A program made the position numbers and the translations under genes. Below the pieces are notes generated by a model, which had not been told where the DNA came from, searched no databases, and saw only the letters and a list, made by a program, of their open reading frames with translations. This document shows positions 25,242 to 34,453 of a DNA stretch of 64,000 nucleotides, piece after piece. Each line of letters starts with the position of its first letter. Position 1 is the first letter of the stretch. The stretch lies in NCBI GenBank assembly GCA_964518635.1, contig CAZFGK010000001.1, positions 62,001 to 126,000 of the forward strand, given 5' to 3'. Source of the stretch: CAZFGK01 sp964518635 (lineage in GTDB: Bacteria > Zixibacteria > MSB-5A5 > GN15 > FEB-12).

Positions 25242-27485
25242 GTGGCCGATAACGACGACCACACGCGTACTTCCCTGACTCTTGTCAACGGTGCTCTGAT
25301 TGAGCATTACCGAATCGTCGAGAAAATCGGCGCAGGGGGGATGGGAGAGGTCTATCTCGCGGAAGACACCAAGCTGTCACGAAAAGTTGCTCTCAAATTT
25401 CTCCCCTATCACTTCGTCGCAGACAGCGGACTTCGAGCGAGATTTGTTCGTGAGGCACAAGCGGCAGCAAAGCTTGATCATCCCAATATTATCACCGTAT
25501 ACGAAGTCAGTGAATCAGAGGGGCGGCCATTTATCGCGATGCAATTTATCGACGGCAGACAACTGACCGCCATTTCACAGGATATGACCCTCACAACTGA
25601 ACAGGCACTTAAGATCATGGGTCAGATTTGCAGTGGTCTTGGTGCCGCGCATCAGGCGGGAATTATCCATCGTGATATCAAGTCAGCAAATATCATCATC
25701 GACAAAGAACTCAGACCAAAGATCCTCGATTTCGGTCTTGCAGCGATGCAGGGGAGTGAGATGATTACGCGTGCCGGTTCGACTCTCGGTACTGTCACTT
25801 ATATGTCTCCGGAACAGGCGCAAGGGCGCGAAATCGATCATCGCTCCGACCTCTTCTCGCTCGGCATTGTGATGTATGAACTTCTCGCGGGGCGCACACC
25901 TTTCAAGCGCGCTAATGACGCCGCGACCTTGCACGCGATTATCAGCGACTCACCAGAACCACTTGCACGATACAAATCGGACATTCCAGACGGGGTCCAG
26001 CGCATTGTTTCAAAGGCGCTCGCAAAGAGTGTCGATGAACGATATCAAACGGCCGCGGATATTTCTGCCGATCTCAACGTTGTCATCCGGGCATTGACTC
26101 AGGGGGAGCGCGCAACTACCGGCAATGTTGCCGTAGCACGCCCGTCGATAGCGGTTCTCCCATTGGCGAATATGAGCCGAGACGAAGAGAATGAATTCTT
26201 TGCTGACGGACTGACCGAAGAATTACTCAATATGCTCGCCAAGAATCCCGGTCTGCGTGTGACCGGACGAACCTCTTCCTTTGCCTTCAAAGGAAAGCAG
26301 GAAGATCTGCGCAGTATCGGCCAGAAACTTGGAGTCGGGACGATTCTTGAAGGAAGCGTGCGCAAAGCTGGCAATCGGGTTCGTATCACCACCCAACTGG
26401 TGAATGTCGCCGATGGTTTTCACCTCTGGTCAGAAACCTATGATCGTGTGCTTGATGATATCTTTGCGGTACAGGATGATATCGCCAAAGCAGTCTCAAC
26501 CGCCATGCATGTGACTTTGGTCGGTGTCAATGAAGTCAAGAAGCCGGTCAATCCAGAGAGTTACTCACTTATTCTTCGTGCGCATCATTCTCACTTGCAG
26601 ATGAACAAAGAGGGTCTGCAAATGGCTGTAGACTTGTACAAAAAGGCAATAGAGATTGATCCGGAAAATGCGAAGGCCTGGGCGGGGTTAAGCTCTGTGT
26701 ATGGCGTGCGCGTTTCTTATGGGCACGGTGACTACGCAGTAGAGTTTCCTCTCGCGAAGAAAGCCGCCGAACGGGCACTGGCACTCGATGACTCGCTTGC
26801 GCAAGCTCACGAAACCATGTCATTTGTCTATGCCGCTCTTGAACTGCGCATGAGCGAAGGGCGACCGCATATGCTGCGCGCATTTGAACTTGCTCCTAAT
26901 GACAGCGCCATCGTTTCAAGTATGGCCTTGTGGGAGATGCTCTACGGCAATTTTGACAGAGCTATTAAGCTCTCACGAAGATCAATCGAATTAGATCCTC
27001 TCAATCCCTGGTCACGACGAGAACTGGGACGCGTTCTTACTATCGCGGGACATCTCGGTGAGGCTCACGAGACGATGCTGCGGGCACAGGAGATGAGCCC
27101 GGATATGACGACCATACATCTTGGGTTTTGCTATATATCACTCCTTGAAGGAAAATTTGAAGAAGCACTAAGCCAAATATCCCGAGAGAAGATTGCAGGA
27201 TATCGCCTTCATGGTGAAGCCATGGCTTTATTTTCACTTGGTCGGATCGAAGATTCGAATCGGCAACTGGAGTCCCTGATCGCCGAAGGTGAAAATTGGG
27301 CTTTTCAAGTCGCGGGAACGTGCGCCTGGCACGGTGAAATCGACAAGGCCTTTGAATGGCTTGAACGAGCCTATGATGTGCGCGATGCGGGGATTCCGCT
27401 TACAAAAATTCATCCACTGCTGAAATCATTGCACCCTGATCCACGCTGGGAGCCATTCCTTAGCAAGATTGGTCTGGCGGACTAG
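25242..27485 (+). CDS. Ser/Thr protein kinase with FlgO/TolB-like domain and TPR repeats
   Basis: 747 residues in three parts. A Hanks-type kinase (about 20-285) has the glycine loop IGAGGMGEVYLAED, VALKF lysine, catalytic HRDIKSAN near 144, DFGLA near 164 and the MSPEQAQG activation region, so it should be active. A FlgO/TolB-like domain (about 300-430) begins RPSIAVLPLANMSRDEENEF with ADGLTEELLNMLAKN and ends in the LW.E.YDR..DDIFAVQDDIA signature. TPR repeats fill about 455-740. No membrane helix is present, unlike many bacterial receptor kinases, so it is likely cytoplasmic. I chose GTG at 25242 (AAAGG upstream); TTG at 25227 is possible. A second protein of the same architecture lies near 44 kb. 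Confidence 0.9.
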   Translation: MADNDDHTRTSLTLVNGALIEHYRIVEKIGAGGMGEVYLAEDTKLSRKVALKFLPYHFVADSGLRARFVREAQAAAKLDHPNIITVYEVSESEGRPFIAMQFIDGRQLTAISQDMTLTTEQALKIMGQICSGLGAAHQAGIIHRDIKSANIIIDKELRPKILDFGLAAMQGSEMITRAGSTLGTVTYMSPEQAQGREIDHRSDLFSLGIVMYELLAGRTPFKRANDAATLHAIISDSPEPLARYKSDIPDGVQRIVSKALAKSVDERYQTAADISADLNVVIRALTQGERATTGNVAVARPSIAVLPLANMSRDEENEFFADGLTEELLNMLAKNPGLRVTGRTSSFAFKGKQEDLRSIGQKLGVGTILEGSVRKAGNRVRITTQLVNVADGFHLWSETYDRVLDDIFAVQDDIAKAVSTAMHVTLVGVNEVKKPVNPESYSLILRAHHSHLQMNKEGLQMAVDLYKKAIEIDPENAKAWAGLSSVYGVRVSYGHGDYAVEFPLAKKAAERALALDDSLAQAHETMSFVYAALELRMSEGRPHMLRAFELAPNDSAIVSSMALWEMLYGNFDRAIKLSRRSIELDPLNPWSRRELGRVLTIAGHLGEAHETMLRAQEMSPDMTTIHLGFCYISLLEGKFEEALSQISREKIAGYRLHGEAMALFSLGRIEDSNRQLESLIAEGENWAFQVAGTCAWHGEIDKAFEWLERAYDVRDAGIPLTKIHPLLKSLHPDPRWEPFLSKIGLAD

Positions 27486-27524
27486 TCTCAATTCTCAAAG
27501 TCACTCAGTGCAGGACTTAAAGAT

Positions 27525-27780
27525 GACCCTTCGACAGGCTCAGGGTGAGGAAGTAAAGTGGCCGAGTGTTTCTGGATGATTCCTCTTAAATGCAAACAGT
27601 CAACCCCGACAAATTGACCCTAATTCCTCATGCTGAGCTTGTCGAAGCATCTTCTTCGCTCCGCGATTAAAGAGGTAGAACGCCATTCGACAAGCTCATG
27701 GTGAAGAATCTTGAGTTAGATGAACAGTAAACCCCGGAATCAAAACCTTCCAACTCTTCATGCCGAGCCTGTCGAAGCAT
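27525..27780. repeat. Cluster of four CTTCGACAAGCTCAGGGTGA-type repeats
   Basis: The 296-base gap between the kinase and peroxiredoxin genes carries four copies of a 23-26 base imperfect palindrome, at 27525-27550 (plus), 27626-27650 (minus), 27684-27706 (plus) and 27756-27780 (minus). The core is TTCGACA(A/G)GCTCAGGGTGA, with small differences in each copy. Orientation alternates, so neighbouring copies could pair into larger stems. Two more copies lie near 59 kb. Nothing else is recognisable in this gap. Confidence 0.85.
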
Positions 27781-27781
27781 G

Positions 27782-28420
27782 CTAATGTTTCGGCTGTGGA
27801 GTAATTCTCAGGTACGGCTTAATCACAGTGTAACCCTGAGGAAATCTCTTTTTCAAATCTTCGGGATCCTGGAGCGCGGGAGCAATGACGCAGCCATCCC
27901 CCTGTTTCCATTCTACCGGAGTCGCAACGCTGTATTTGGCCGTCAATTGCAGTGAATCGATCACGCGCAAAATCTCATCAAAGCTGCGACCGGTTGAAGC
28001 AGGATAGGTGATGGTCAGTTTGATTTTCTTGTCGGGACCTACGACGAAGACAGATCGAACGGTGGTCGTTTCGCTGGCATTGGGATGAATCATGTCATAA
28101 AGCGTAGATACTTTTCGATCAGCATCTGCCAATACAGGAAAGTTCATCGTCGTCTTCTGAGTTTCGTTGATATCGCCGATCCATTTCTCGTGTGATGTGA
28201 GCGGGTCGACTGACAACGCGATCATTTTGACATTCCGCTTGTCAAATTCTGCCTTGAGCCGAGCCGCGCGGCCAAGTTCGGTGGTGCAGACGGGAGTGAA
28301 ATCTGCCGGATGCGAAAAAAGCACCCCCCAGCCGTCACCGAGATACTGATGAAATGAAATCGGACCCATGGACGATTCCTGTGTAAAATCGGGAGCGATG
28401 TCGCCAAGACGAAGAGTCAT
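27782..28420 (-). CDS. 1-Cys peroxiredoxin (Prx6 type)
   Basis: 212 residues. The AhpC/TSA core has LGDIAPDFTQES at the start, then FSHPADFTPVCTTELG with the peroxidatic Cys45 and the PxxxTxxC geometry; the conserved Arg falls in TTVRSVFVVGPD. The C-terminal extension with TPVEWKQGDGC and YLRITPQP is characteristic of the Prx6 subfamily, where reduction usually uses an outside partner. It should reduce hydrogen peroxide and organic peroxides in the cytoplasm. The start at 28420 is firm, with AGGAGG eight bases upstream. It is transcribed alone, towards the repeat cluster. Confidence 0.93.
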   Translation of the reverse strand: MTLRLGDIAPDFTQESSMGPISFHQYLGDGWGVLFSHPADFTPVCTTELGRAARLKAEFDKRNVKMIALSVDPLTSHEKWIGDINETQKTTMNFPVLADADRKVSTLYDMIHPNASETTTVRSVFVVGPDKKIKLTITYPASTGRSFDEILRVIDSLQLTAKYSVATPVEWKQGDGCVIAPALQDPEDLKKRFPQGYTVIKPYLRITPQPKH

Positions 28421-28509
28421 TCTTGTTTCCTCCTGAAAACTTGTCAGTTTAGGTTCATGCGAAGATAATAGAAGTGCGTGCAAACAAACAAGATGATCTT
28501 TGTAGCGTT

Positions 28510-29211
28510 CTATTTCATAGAATGAGTAAGAAGCTTACGAGTAAGGAGAAGATGCCATGTCAACGCCCCGGACACACAGACAGGTATGATGAAAGCGTAG
28601 GGGAGATGAAATCCCAGTTGTAGCGGCGGTTCCACCCCCCATGCAAATGGAAGTGGCGAAGACATGACTGCAACGCGCATCACATTGAGCAAGAGTGCAA
28701 ATCCAACGATATTCGCCCCCCATGCGATGAGTCGGGAACGATTCGCAAATGGTGCGGCCAGCAAGACAACAATCCCCGTAATGATATCGAAGTTCTGACC
28801 AGTCCAAGTCATCGTCTGCGGAATAGTTCCCTGCTGCGCCCATGAATGAAGGACGAGTTCAAGTGGAACTCGAAAGAATTGAAAAGCAACCAACTCTGAC
28901 ATCGTGAGCCCCCGTGCAATCGTCCCCCCCGCAGTTGAGAGAGCGAAGTAGATTGCACCGAGATTGAGCAGCCCGAGAGTGATCATTAACCAGGGGAACG
29001 GAGAGGATTCCAGGATACCGGAGAGCACGACTACGCTAAAGGCCGAAAGAACGAGCAGATACGCGATGCCAAACAGGAGTGTTCTTTTTTGGGCATCCTT
29101 GCCTAATCGTCGCTGTGCGATGTAGATGCCGCCCAGTTGCATGAACACCACAACCGAAAGAATGACTATGAAGAACATCAACGAGGTTGTTTCAGCAGGT
29201 ACAAAAGTCAT
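28510..29211 (-). CDS. Hypothetical seven-helix membrane protein
   Basis: 233 residues with about seven hydrophobic segments and few charged residues. I do not recognise the family. The first helices are SLMFFIVILSVVVFMQLGG and TLLFGIAYLLVLSAFSVVVL; a central segment has VAFQFFRVPLELVLHSWA and TWTGQNFDIITGIVVLLAAP; the last helix (CVSGALTWHLLLTRKLL) is followed by a short tail. The FR.P.E...H and NFD.ITG elements may be functional, as they are polar residues within or near helices. I chose the ATG at 29211; the frame is open upstream but would cross into the divergent DinB gene. It is divergent from that gene with 49 bases between start codons, so they may share regulation. Confidence 0.7.
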   Translation of the reverse strand: MTFVPAETTSLMFFIVILSVVVFMQLGGIYIAQRRLGKDAQKRTLLFGIAYLLVLSAFSVVVLSGILESSPFPWLMITLGLLNLGAIYFALSTAGGTIARGLTMSELVAFQFFRVPLELVLHSWAQQGTIPQTMTWTGQNFDIITGIVVLLAAPFANRSRLIAWGANIVGFALLLNVMRVAVMSSPLPFAWGVEPPLQLGFHLPYAFIIPVCVSGALTWHLLLTRKLLTHSMK

Positions 29212-29260
29212 GATAAGTATGTGATTGTCCTCTTCATGTGCAGAATGTACGCTAACGACT

Positions 29261-29788
29261 ATGAAAACTATAGACAATGAAAAACTGAATGAGATCATCT
29301 GGGGGCAGTTTGGTGCGGCTATCGACATGCTCCAACGTGCGATTCAGGCGTGTCCCGATGAACACTGGGCTGTTGGACCTGAATTTCAGCAGTTCTGGTA
29401 TCTGAGTTATCACACTCTCTTCTTTCTTGATTTCAACCTGCATGGCAATCCCGAGACTTTTCAGCCCCGACCTCCCTTTGGACTGACCGAGCTTGATCCG
29501 GAAGGTCTGTTACCGGAGCGTGTCTTCACGAAGGAGGAACTCCTGGATTACCTCGCTCATTGCCATGAAAAGTGTCGCATACAAATCAAGACAATGACCG
29601 CGGAGAAAGGGATGCAAGACTGCCCTTTCCCTAATCGCAAGATGAACAATCTTGAATTTTTGCTCTATCAAATGCGCCATGTCCAGCATCACGCTGCACA
29701 ACTGAATCTCCTTCTGCGGCAGACAGTCGACGATGCCCCGACTTGGGTCAGCCGCAGCAAGATCGACCTAGACGGCCAGTTGAGGTAA
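29261..29788 (+). CDS. DinB-like (DUF1569/DinB_2-type) four-helix protein
   Basis: 175 residues. The pattern of a four-helix DinB-superfamily bundle is visible: an N-terminal helix with IIWGQFGAAIDMLQRAI, then the first histidine in YLSYHTLFFLDF, a helix around ELLDYLAHCHEKC, and the C-terminal QMRHVQHHAAQLNLLLRQ carrying the other likely metal ligands. DinB proteins bind Zn2+ or Ni2+ and many act as thiol-dependent transferases (for example with mycothiol or bacillithiol); many others are uncharacterised. A specific substrate cannot be named. The ATG at 29261 is chosen, as upstream codons overlap the promoter shared with the divergent membrane protein. Confidence 0.8.
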   Translation: MKTIDNEKLNEIIWGQFGAAIDMLQRAIQACPDEHWAVGPEFQQFWYLSYHTLFFLDFNLHGNPETFQPRPPFGLTELDPEGLLPERVFTKEELLDYLAHCHEKCRIQIKTMTAEKGMQDCPFPNRKMNNLEFLLYQMRHVQHHAAQLNLLLRQTVDDAPTWVSRSKIDLDGQLR

Positions 29789-29874
29789 AGAGTCGTGACT
29801 GATTTCTGGCGGCCTTCAGGTAGATCAAGAACTGCCGACTTGACGAACTCCCCTTCTTGTTCGACTTTGCCATC

Positions 29875-30225
29875 GTGTCTCGTTTGATTCGTCAGAGCAT
29901 ATCACTTTTTGGAGTCGTCTGGTTCTTCTGGGCGACGACGTTCGTCCTCCCGTTACATCTGCATGAGAACAGCATCGACAGCTGTAATCATGCGTCAGAT
30001 GTTGGAAACCATGACCAGCCATCAGAGGATCAACACTCCGATCATTCACGTCATCATGATTGCCAGGTCTGTCGGTACGACGGTCAATTCTGCGCGGTCA
30101 TTCTACCGGTACCGACTATCTCCTACGCGGAAGAGTTTTCTGTTCGCACAGAAGATTCTTACACAGAAGCTGTTTCTCATTCTCTCATTGCTCGTTCCGA
30201 ACGAGCACCTCCCTCACACTCCTGA
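29875..30225 (+). CDS. Small secreted His-rich protein with C-x-x-C, probable metal binder
   Basis: About 116 residues. A signal-like start (MSRLIRQSISLFGVVWFFWA) is followed by LHLHENSIDSCNHASD, then a stretch with many His and Asp (HDQPSEDQHSDHSRHHDC) and CQVC, a layout like DUF2946-type small proteins that sit next to metal-uptake receptors. The C-terminal half lacks clear features. It is just upstream of a TonB-dependent receptor on the same strand, which supports a role in capture or sensing of Zn2+, Cu2+ or a similar metal. The start is uncertain: GTG at 29875 is chosen for the signal peptide, TTG at 29857 is possible, and neither has a clear ribosome binding site. Confidence 0.6.
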   Translation: MSRLIRQSISLFGVVWFFWATTFVLPLHLHENSIDSCNHASDVGNHDQPSEDQHSDHSRHHDCQVCRYDGQFCAVILPVPTISYAEEFSVRTEDSYTEAVSHSLIARSERAPPSHS

Positions 30226-30338
30226 TCTTCTCATTCTCGTCACGTCATTCCTCTGCTGAATGCAGATGATGGCAACCAAGGCATTGAGTGCACTTCTCGA
30301 ATGCTGCTTGTGAACGAATTGATTTTTCAGGAGAAACT

Positions 30339-32570
30339 ATGGCTCGTTTTATCAAAATACTCTTCTTTCTGATACCTTTTTTCATGGGGGAAGACATCTT
30401 TGCGTCTCGATTGACCGGCTTGGTCACAGATACCGACGGAAAACCAATCCCGTATGTCACCGTCTCCCTTCCGGCTCTTCACCGTGGCTGTGCAACGGAT
30501 ACCCTCGGCGGTTTTCTGATCGAAGCCGTCCCTGCCGGACGATATGCCCTTCAATTCTCCAGCGTGAATTATCAGACGAAAGTGCTGACTGTCACACTGG
30601 AAGAGACTGGCATCGAAGTAAACGTCACACTTGAATCACAGACACTTGAAGTCGGCAGCATAACTGTCACTGCAACCTCTCAGGCGACCGATACGAAAAA
30701 TTCCTCGCAATCAGTCAGTGTCCTGCAAGAACGAAAGATCGCCACCTTGCGCGGGGAAACCATCGGAACAGCACTTGCACATCAACCGGGAATCAGCACA
30801 TTCTCAACCGGAACTTCTGTCGAAAAACCGGTCGTGCGAGGACTCACTTCGCAGCGCGTGTTAGTAGTGAGTGATGGGATTCGTCAGGAGGGGCAGCAAT
30901 GGGGGGACGAACATGGAACAGAAATTGATCCATTTGGAGCTGAGAGTATCGAAATCGTCCGAGGCCCCGGTTCGGTTCTGTTCGGATCGGATGCCCTTGG
31001 CGGAGTGATCAATGTGCGAAGCAAAGAGGTCCCCCGCGCAGATGAAGGAGCTCCGCAACTCGCGGCGAGGTTCTCCGGTGATCTGTTCAGCGGAAATGAT
31101 CAGGCCGCCGGTGACGTTGAACTGATGGGCGCGATTGATCGTATCGGATTTCGCGGAAGTCTCTCAGGAAGAAATTCCGGCAATACTCGAACACCATCTG
31201 GGACTCTTTTCAACAGTGGCGAAGAGCAGACCAATTTCGGCGGCGCATTCGCGTATCATCATGATCGCTTCTCATTCGATGTCGACTATCTGCATTTCGA
31301 TCAACTGCTAGAAATTCATGAAGACCCGAGTGAAGATCCGCTTGCGACACCCCGGCAGGATATTACCCATGATCGCCTGCATGCTCATCTGCTTTTGCCA
31401 ACGAGACCATTTCGATTTGAACTACACTCCGGCTGGCAGAGGAATCATCGCCGTGAACTGGAGTCGATTGATGCCGCCGATCCGGTTCTTCATCTTGATT
31501 TGACAACATTTACTGCCGATCTCAAAGCGCATCACGCACCAATTGGAGATTTTTCGGGTACTATCGGCGTTTCGCTTATTGATCAGCAAAACTGTAGTCG
31601 CGCTGCAGAAAAACTCATTCCAGAATTTGACAACCTGGCGTGGGGAGCATTTCTGTTTGAACAGTATTCCCGCGACAAGTTCGTGCTCTCAATCGGCGCA
31701 CGAATCGACCAGCATACTCTTGATATTCGGGAGACTATCGGAGAGGAGGATTTCTTTGTCCCCTCACAATCGCTGGACTATTCCTCATTTTCCGGCTCAG
31801 TTGGCGCAGTCTATCATCTCTCTGATGCGGTTTCATTGGCGGGAAATATCGGTCGAGCCTGGCGCGCACCTACCGCATTTGAGTTGTTCATTGATGGAGT
31901 ACATGAAGGGACCAGTCGCTACGAGATTGGCACGAATACTCTCGAACCAGAGAGATCCGTCGCACTGGATGGCTCCCTTCGCATCAATACAAAGACGGTG
32001 TCGGCATCGTTGAGCCTCTATCGGAACATGATCGGCCGGTTCATCTATATTAATCCGACCGGGGATGTCGATGCCGAAAGTGGTTTTGATATTTTTACTT
32101 ATCGTCAGGCAGATGCATCCCTGACCGGCGGTGAATTTGCGATCCAGTATGCCCTCTCATCCCATTGGGTACTGGGCGCGGGATATGATATCGTACGAGG
32201 GAGGAATGACGAACTTGATCTGCCGCTTCCGTTGATTCCTGCTGACCGGATCATGGGAACTCTTCGATGGAATGCGAGAGCACTCTCGCGAACAGTCCTC
32301 AATCCGTTCGCAGAGATTGAGATGATCAGTATCATGGAACAGAACCGAGTAAGTGAGTTCGAGGAACCATCAAGAGGAAGAGTGACACTCAACTTTTCCG
32401 GAGGATTCGAAGTGCCACTTGGAGATGATCATCTTCTGATTGATGCGGGAATCAAGAACATGCTGAATCAGCAGTATCGCGATCATCTCTCGAGATATCG
32501 CGCCTACGCCGACAATCCGGGAGTGAATGCGTATCTGAAATTTTCGATACCGTTAACCCTTGTGAAGTGA
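30339..32570 (+). CDS. TonB-dependent outer membrane receptor with carboxypeptidase-regulatory-like N-terminal domain
   Basis: 743 residues. After a signal peptide (MARFIKILFFLIPFFMGEDI) comes a CarboxypepD_reg-like domain (about 24-105; LTGLVTDTDGKPIPYVTVSL, then TDTLGGFLIEAVPAGRY), common in Bacteroidota-type receptors. The plug follows (about 120-230) with VVRGLTSQRVLVVSDGIRQE and the conserved SIEIVRGPGSVLFGSDALGG. The rest is a beta-barrel ending in an aromatic-rich strand (AYLKFSIPLTLVK). It takes up a substrate across the outer membrane using TonB. The EGQQWGDEHGTEIDPF loop and HHD-containing strands, with a His-rich protein upstream, suggest a metal such as zinc or copper; this is inference. 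CAGGAG precedes the ATG. Confidence 0.92.
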   Translation: MARFIKILFFLIPFFMGEDIFASRLTGLVTDTDGKPIPYVTVSLPALHRGCATDTLGGFLIEAVPAGRYALQFSSVNYQTKVLTVTLEETGIEVNVTLESQTLEVGSITVTATSQATDTKNSSQSVSVLQERKIATLRGETIGTALAHQPGISTFSTGTSVEKPVVRGLTSQRVLVVSDGIRQEGQQWGDEHGTEIDPFGAESIEIVRGPGSVLFGSDALGGVINVRSKEVPRADEGAPQLAARFSGDLFSGNDQAAGDVELMGAIDRIGFRGSLSGRNSGNTRTPSGTLFNSGEEQTNFGGAFAYHHDRFSFDVDYLHFDQLLEIHEDPSEDPLATPRQDITHDRLHAHLLLPTRPFRFELHSGWQRNHRRELESIDAADPVLHLDLTTFTADLKAHHAPIGDFSGTIGVSLIDQQNCSRAAEKLIPEFDNLAWGAFLFEQYSRDKFVLSIGARIDQHTLDIRETIGEEDFFVPSQSLDYSSFSGSVGAVYHLSDAVSLAGNIGRAWRAPTAFELFIDGVHEGTSRYEIGTNTLEPERSVALDGSLRINTKTVSASLSLYRNMIGRFIYINPTGDVDAESGFDIFTYRQADASLTGGEFAIQYALSSHWVLGAGYDIVRGRNDELDLPLPLIPADRIMGTLRWNARALSRTVLNPFAEIEMISIMEQNRVSEFEEPSRGRVTLNFSGGFEVPLGDDHLLIDAGIKNMLNQQYRDHLSRYRAYADNPGVNAYLKFSIPLTLVK

Positions 32571-32578
32571 CGCTTGGT

Positions 32579-32632
32579 GTTGAGGGACGGCAAAAACTCC
32601 ATCGCTGTCCCTCACAATACCAGATCTTTTTT
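32579..32632 (+). terminator. Possible terminator between convergent genes
   Basis: TGAGGGAC (32581-32588) pairs with GTCCCTCA (32607-32614), just after the receptor stop codon. A T-run (TCTTTTTTCC) begins about ten bases later, further than usual, so activity is uncertain. Confidence 0.45.
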
Positions 32633-32637
32633 CCGCC

Positions 32638-33858
32638 CTACTTCCGTCGCAGGCAATAGAGCGTGCCATCTGAACTGCTGATGACAAGGAGTGAATCAGT
32701 CACTGCGGGAGAAGAGAAAAATGCGCCGACTTCATACTCAACCGCAATGAATCCTTCATTGCTGGTTACAATATCAAAGATGTCATCCCGAAAAGAATCA
32801 TCCGGTTTGAAATATTTCAGATGATTCGCGCGATAGCCATCGGTTGCAAACGACCATTGAATCGCACCGGACTTTGCATCTAGTGCGAACATGCGTCCCT
32901 GAAGCGTCCCGACATAGATGGTTGAATCTTTTCTTATTGGAGAGCCGAAGATATTGAAGCCGAGATTGGTTCTCCAGTGCTCTGCCCCCCAGACCGGATC
33001 AATCGCAATGAGAACTCGATCATCTGAGGTGCCGATGTACAACACTGAGTCGGTCAGGGTCAGAGCAAGCCCCCATCCACGTGCGAATCGCTTGTTCCAG
33101 TAAGCGAAACCGCTATCCTGATCGAGTGAATATTCATTGTAATCACGAGCACCAACATGCACGAGCCCATACCCTGCCACTGGATTTCCCATCACCTCCC
33201 CTTTCGGAAAATAACGATGCCCGATGGTTTTGAATTTCCAGAGAAGTTCACCAGTTTGCCGATTGAGAGCATAAAAGGTGCCGTCAAATGAACCGACGAA
33301 TATCCGATCACCGTCGATTGCCGCGCGGACTCGGATCGGACCATTCGTTTGAAATTTCCAGATCGATTTTCCGGTTGCAACATGCAACGCATGAAATGCA
33401 CCATTGCAGAATCCAACGTAGACAAGACTGTCTGCAATAACTGGTGACGATTGAAAATAGTCAGCGAAATCGTATTGTGTGTCAGGACCTGTTTGAAATT
33501 TCCATTGCAGTGAGCCATCAGTGGCTTTTAACGAGTAGCAGCTTCCATCACCAGAAGTGAAAACAACGTTACTTCCAACAGTCGTAGCAGTCGAACGTAT
33601 TTCACCGTTGGTCTTGAACTTCCACCTTACATTGCCGTTGATGAGATTGACTGCATAGAACTGGCTATCAAGGGAACCGATATAGATACTCTGATCTGCA
33701 ATCAACGGTGACGAAATAAACGGAGCCGTGGCTCTCATTCGCCAGAGAACAGGAGGCGGCGGAGTATCAGTCTCCAGTGTTGATTTGGGTTCTGCCAGAG
33801 TGTGACAAGCCCAGAAAAGGATGATTAGAGTACAGAAACTCTTTGGCGCGTAGTTCAT
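32638..33858 (-). CDS. Secreted PQQ-type (BamB-like) beta-propeller protein
   Basis: 406 residues. The start MNYAPKSFCTLIILFWACHT looks like a signal peptide, or a lipoprotein signal with the Cys in FWAC. The mature part has about seven repeats of the form ADQSIYIGSLDSQFYAVNLI plus NGNVRWKFKTNG, that is, VYVGS.DG.FYAL....G...WKF, which is the PQQ-like propeller blade also seen in BamB. No PQQ-binding or dehydrogenase residues are evident, so it is probably a structural or binding protein. I chose the ATG at 33858; a longer reading frame would overlap the divergent thioesterase gene. It ends convergent with the TonB receptor. Confidence 0.87.
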   Translation of the reverse strand: MNYAPKSFCTLIILFWACHTLAEPKSTLETDTPPPPVLWRMRATAPFISSPLIADQSIYIGSLDSQFYAVNLINGNVRWKFKTNGEIRSTATTVGSNVVFTSGDGSCYSLKATDGSLQWKFQTGPDTQYDFADYFQSSPVIADSLVYVGFCNGAFHALHVATGKSIWKFQTNGPIRVRAAIDGDRIFVGSFDGTFYALNRQTGELLWKFKTIGHRYFPKGEVMGNPVAGYGLVHVGARDYNEYSLDQDSGFAYWNKRFARGWGLALTLTDSVLYIGTSDDRVLIAIDPVWGAEHWRTNLGFNIFGSPIRKDSTIYVGTLQGRMFALDAKSGAIQWSFATDGYRANHLKYFKPDDSFRDDIFDIVTSNEGFIAVEYEVGAFFSSPAVTDSLLVISSSDGTLYCLRRK

Positions 33859-33928
33859 AGTTCCAATTTGACGAACTGCATACGCCAATTGTTTATTCAG
33901 TTCGAACGAATTGTGAACAGGAGCCTTC

Positions 33929-34321
33929 ATGTTTGATGCCGGTAATTCGCCAGTGAATCGATTCCTCGGAACCGAAGTCAAATTGACCGAAGTTGGGCAT
34001 GTCATTGTTCACTGTCCGATACAGGAATCATTTATACAGGAAACCGGTGTCGTGCAGGGAGGGATTCTCAGTGCCGTTGCCGATCAGGCCGCCGGATTGT
34101 GCGCGCTGAGTGTACTCAAAAACGGCGAGATGACTGCCGGGATCGAATTCAAAGTCAACTTTCTCACGCCAGCAAGATTTCCCGGGCTGCTTGTTGCGGA
34201 TGCGAAGATGAAAAAACGTGGCGGCAAGATCGCTGTCGTCGAAACTGACCTGGCATCTGATGACCAGATCGTTCTGACCGGAATCTTCACCTTTCTCATC
34301 TGGACTCCGAATAATAAGTAG
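33929..34321 (+). CDS. Hotdog-fold thioesterase (PaaI-like)
   Basis: 130 residues, a usual length for a 4HBT/PaaI family thioesterase. The signature V.QGGILSAVADQAAGLCALS (family pattern HGG....L.D...G.A) is at about residues 43-62, with Asp in ADQAAG the likely catalytic acid, and Gln rather than His before the GG. Later ....EFKVNFLTPAR.. matches the conserved strand that packs on the long helix. Such enzymes hydrolyse acyl-CoA thioesters; many need a partner substrate that cannot be predicted. AGGAG lies upstream of the ATG. It is divergent from the propeller gene with about 70 bases between starts. Confidence 0.85.
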   Translation: MFDAGNSPVNRFLGTEVKLTEVGHVIVHCPIQESFIQETGVVQGGILSAVADQAAGLCALSVLKNGEMTAGIEFKVNFLTPARFPGLLVADAKMKKRGGKIAVVETDLASDDQIVLTGIFTFLIWTPNNK

Positions 34322-34453
34322 AAATCATCGTACACTTTCGGAACCGACGTTGAACTGTACTGTGTAAGACGCTTAGAAATTCCACAGGTCGCGACAGTTG
34401 TGGTCTCAGTTCACAAGACTCATGTATGACATGTACGGTCAGGAGATTGATCA

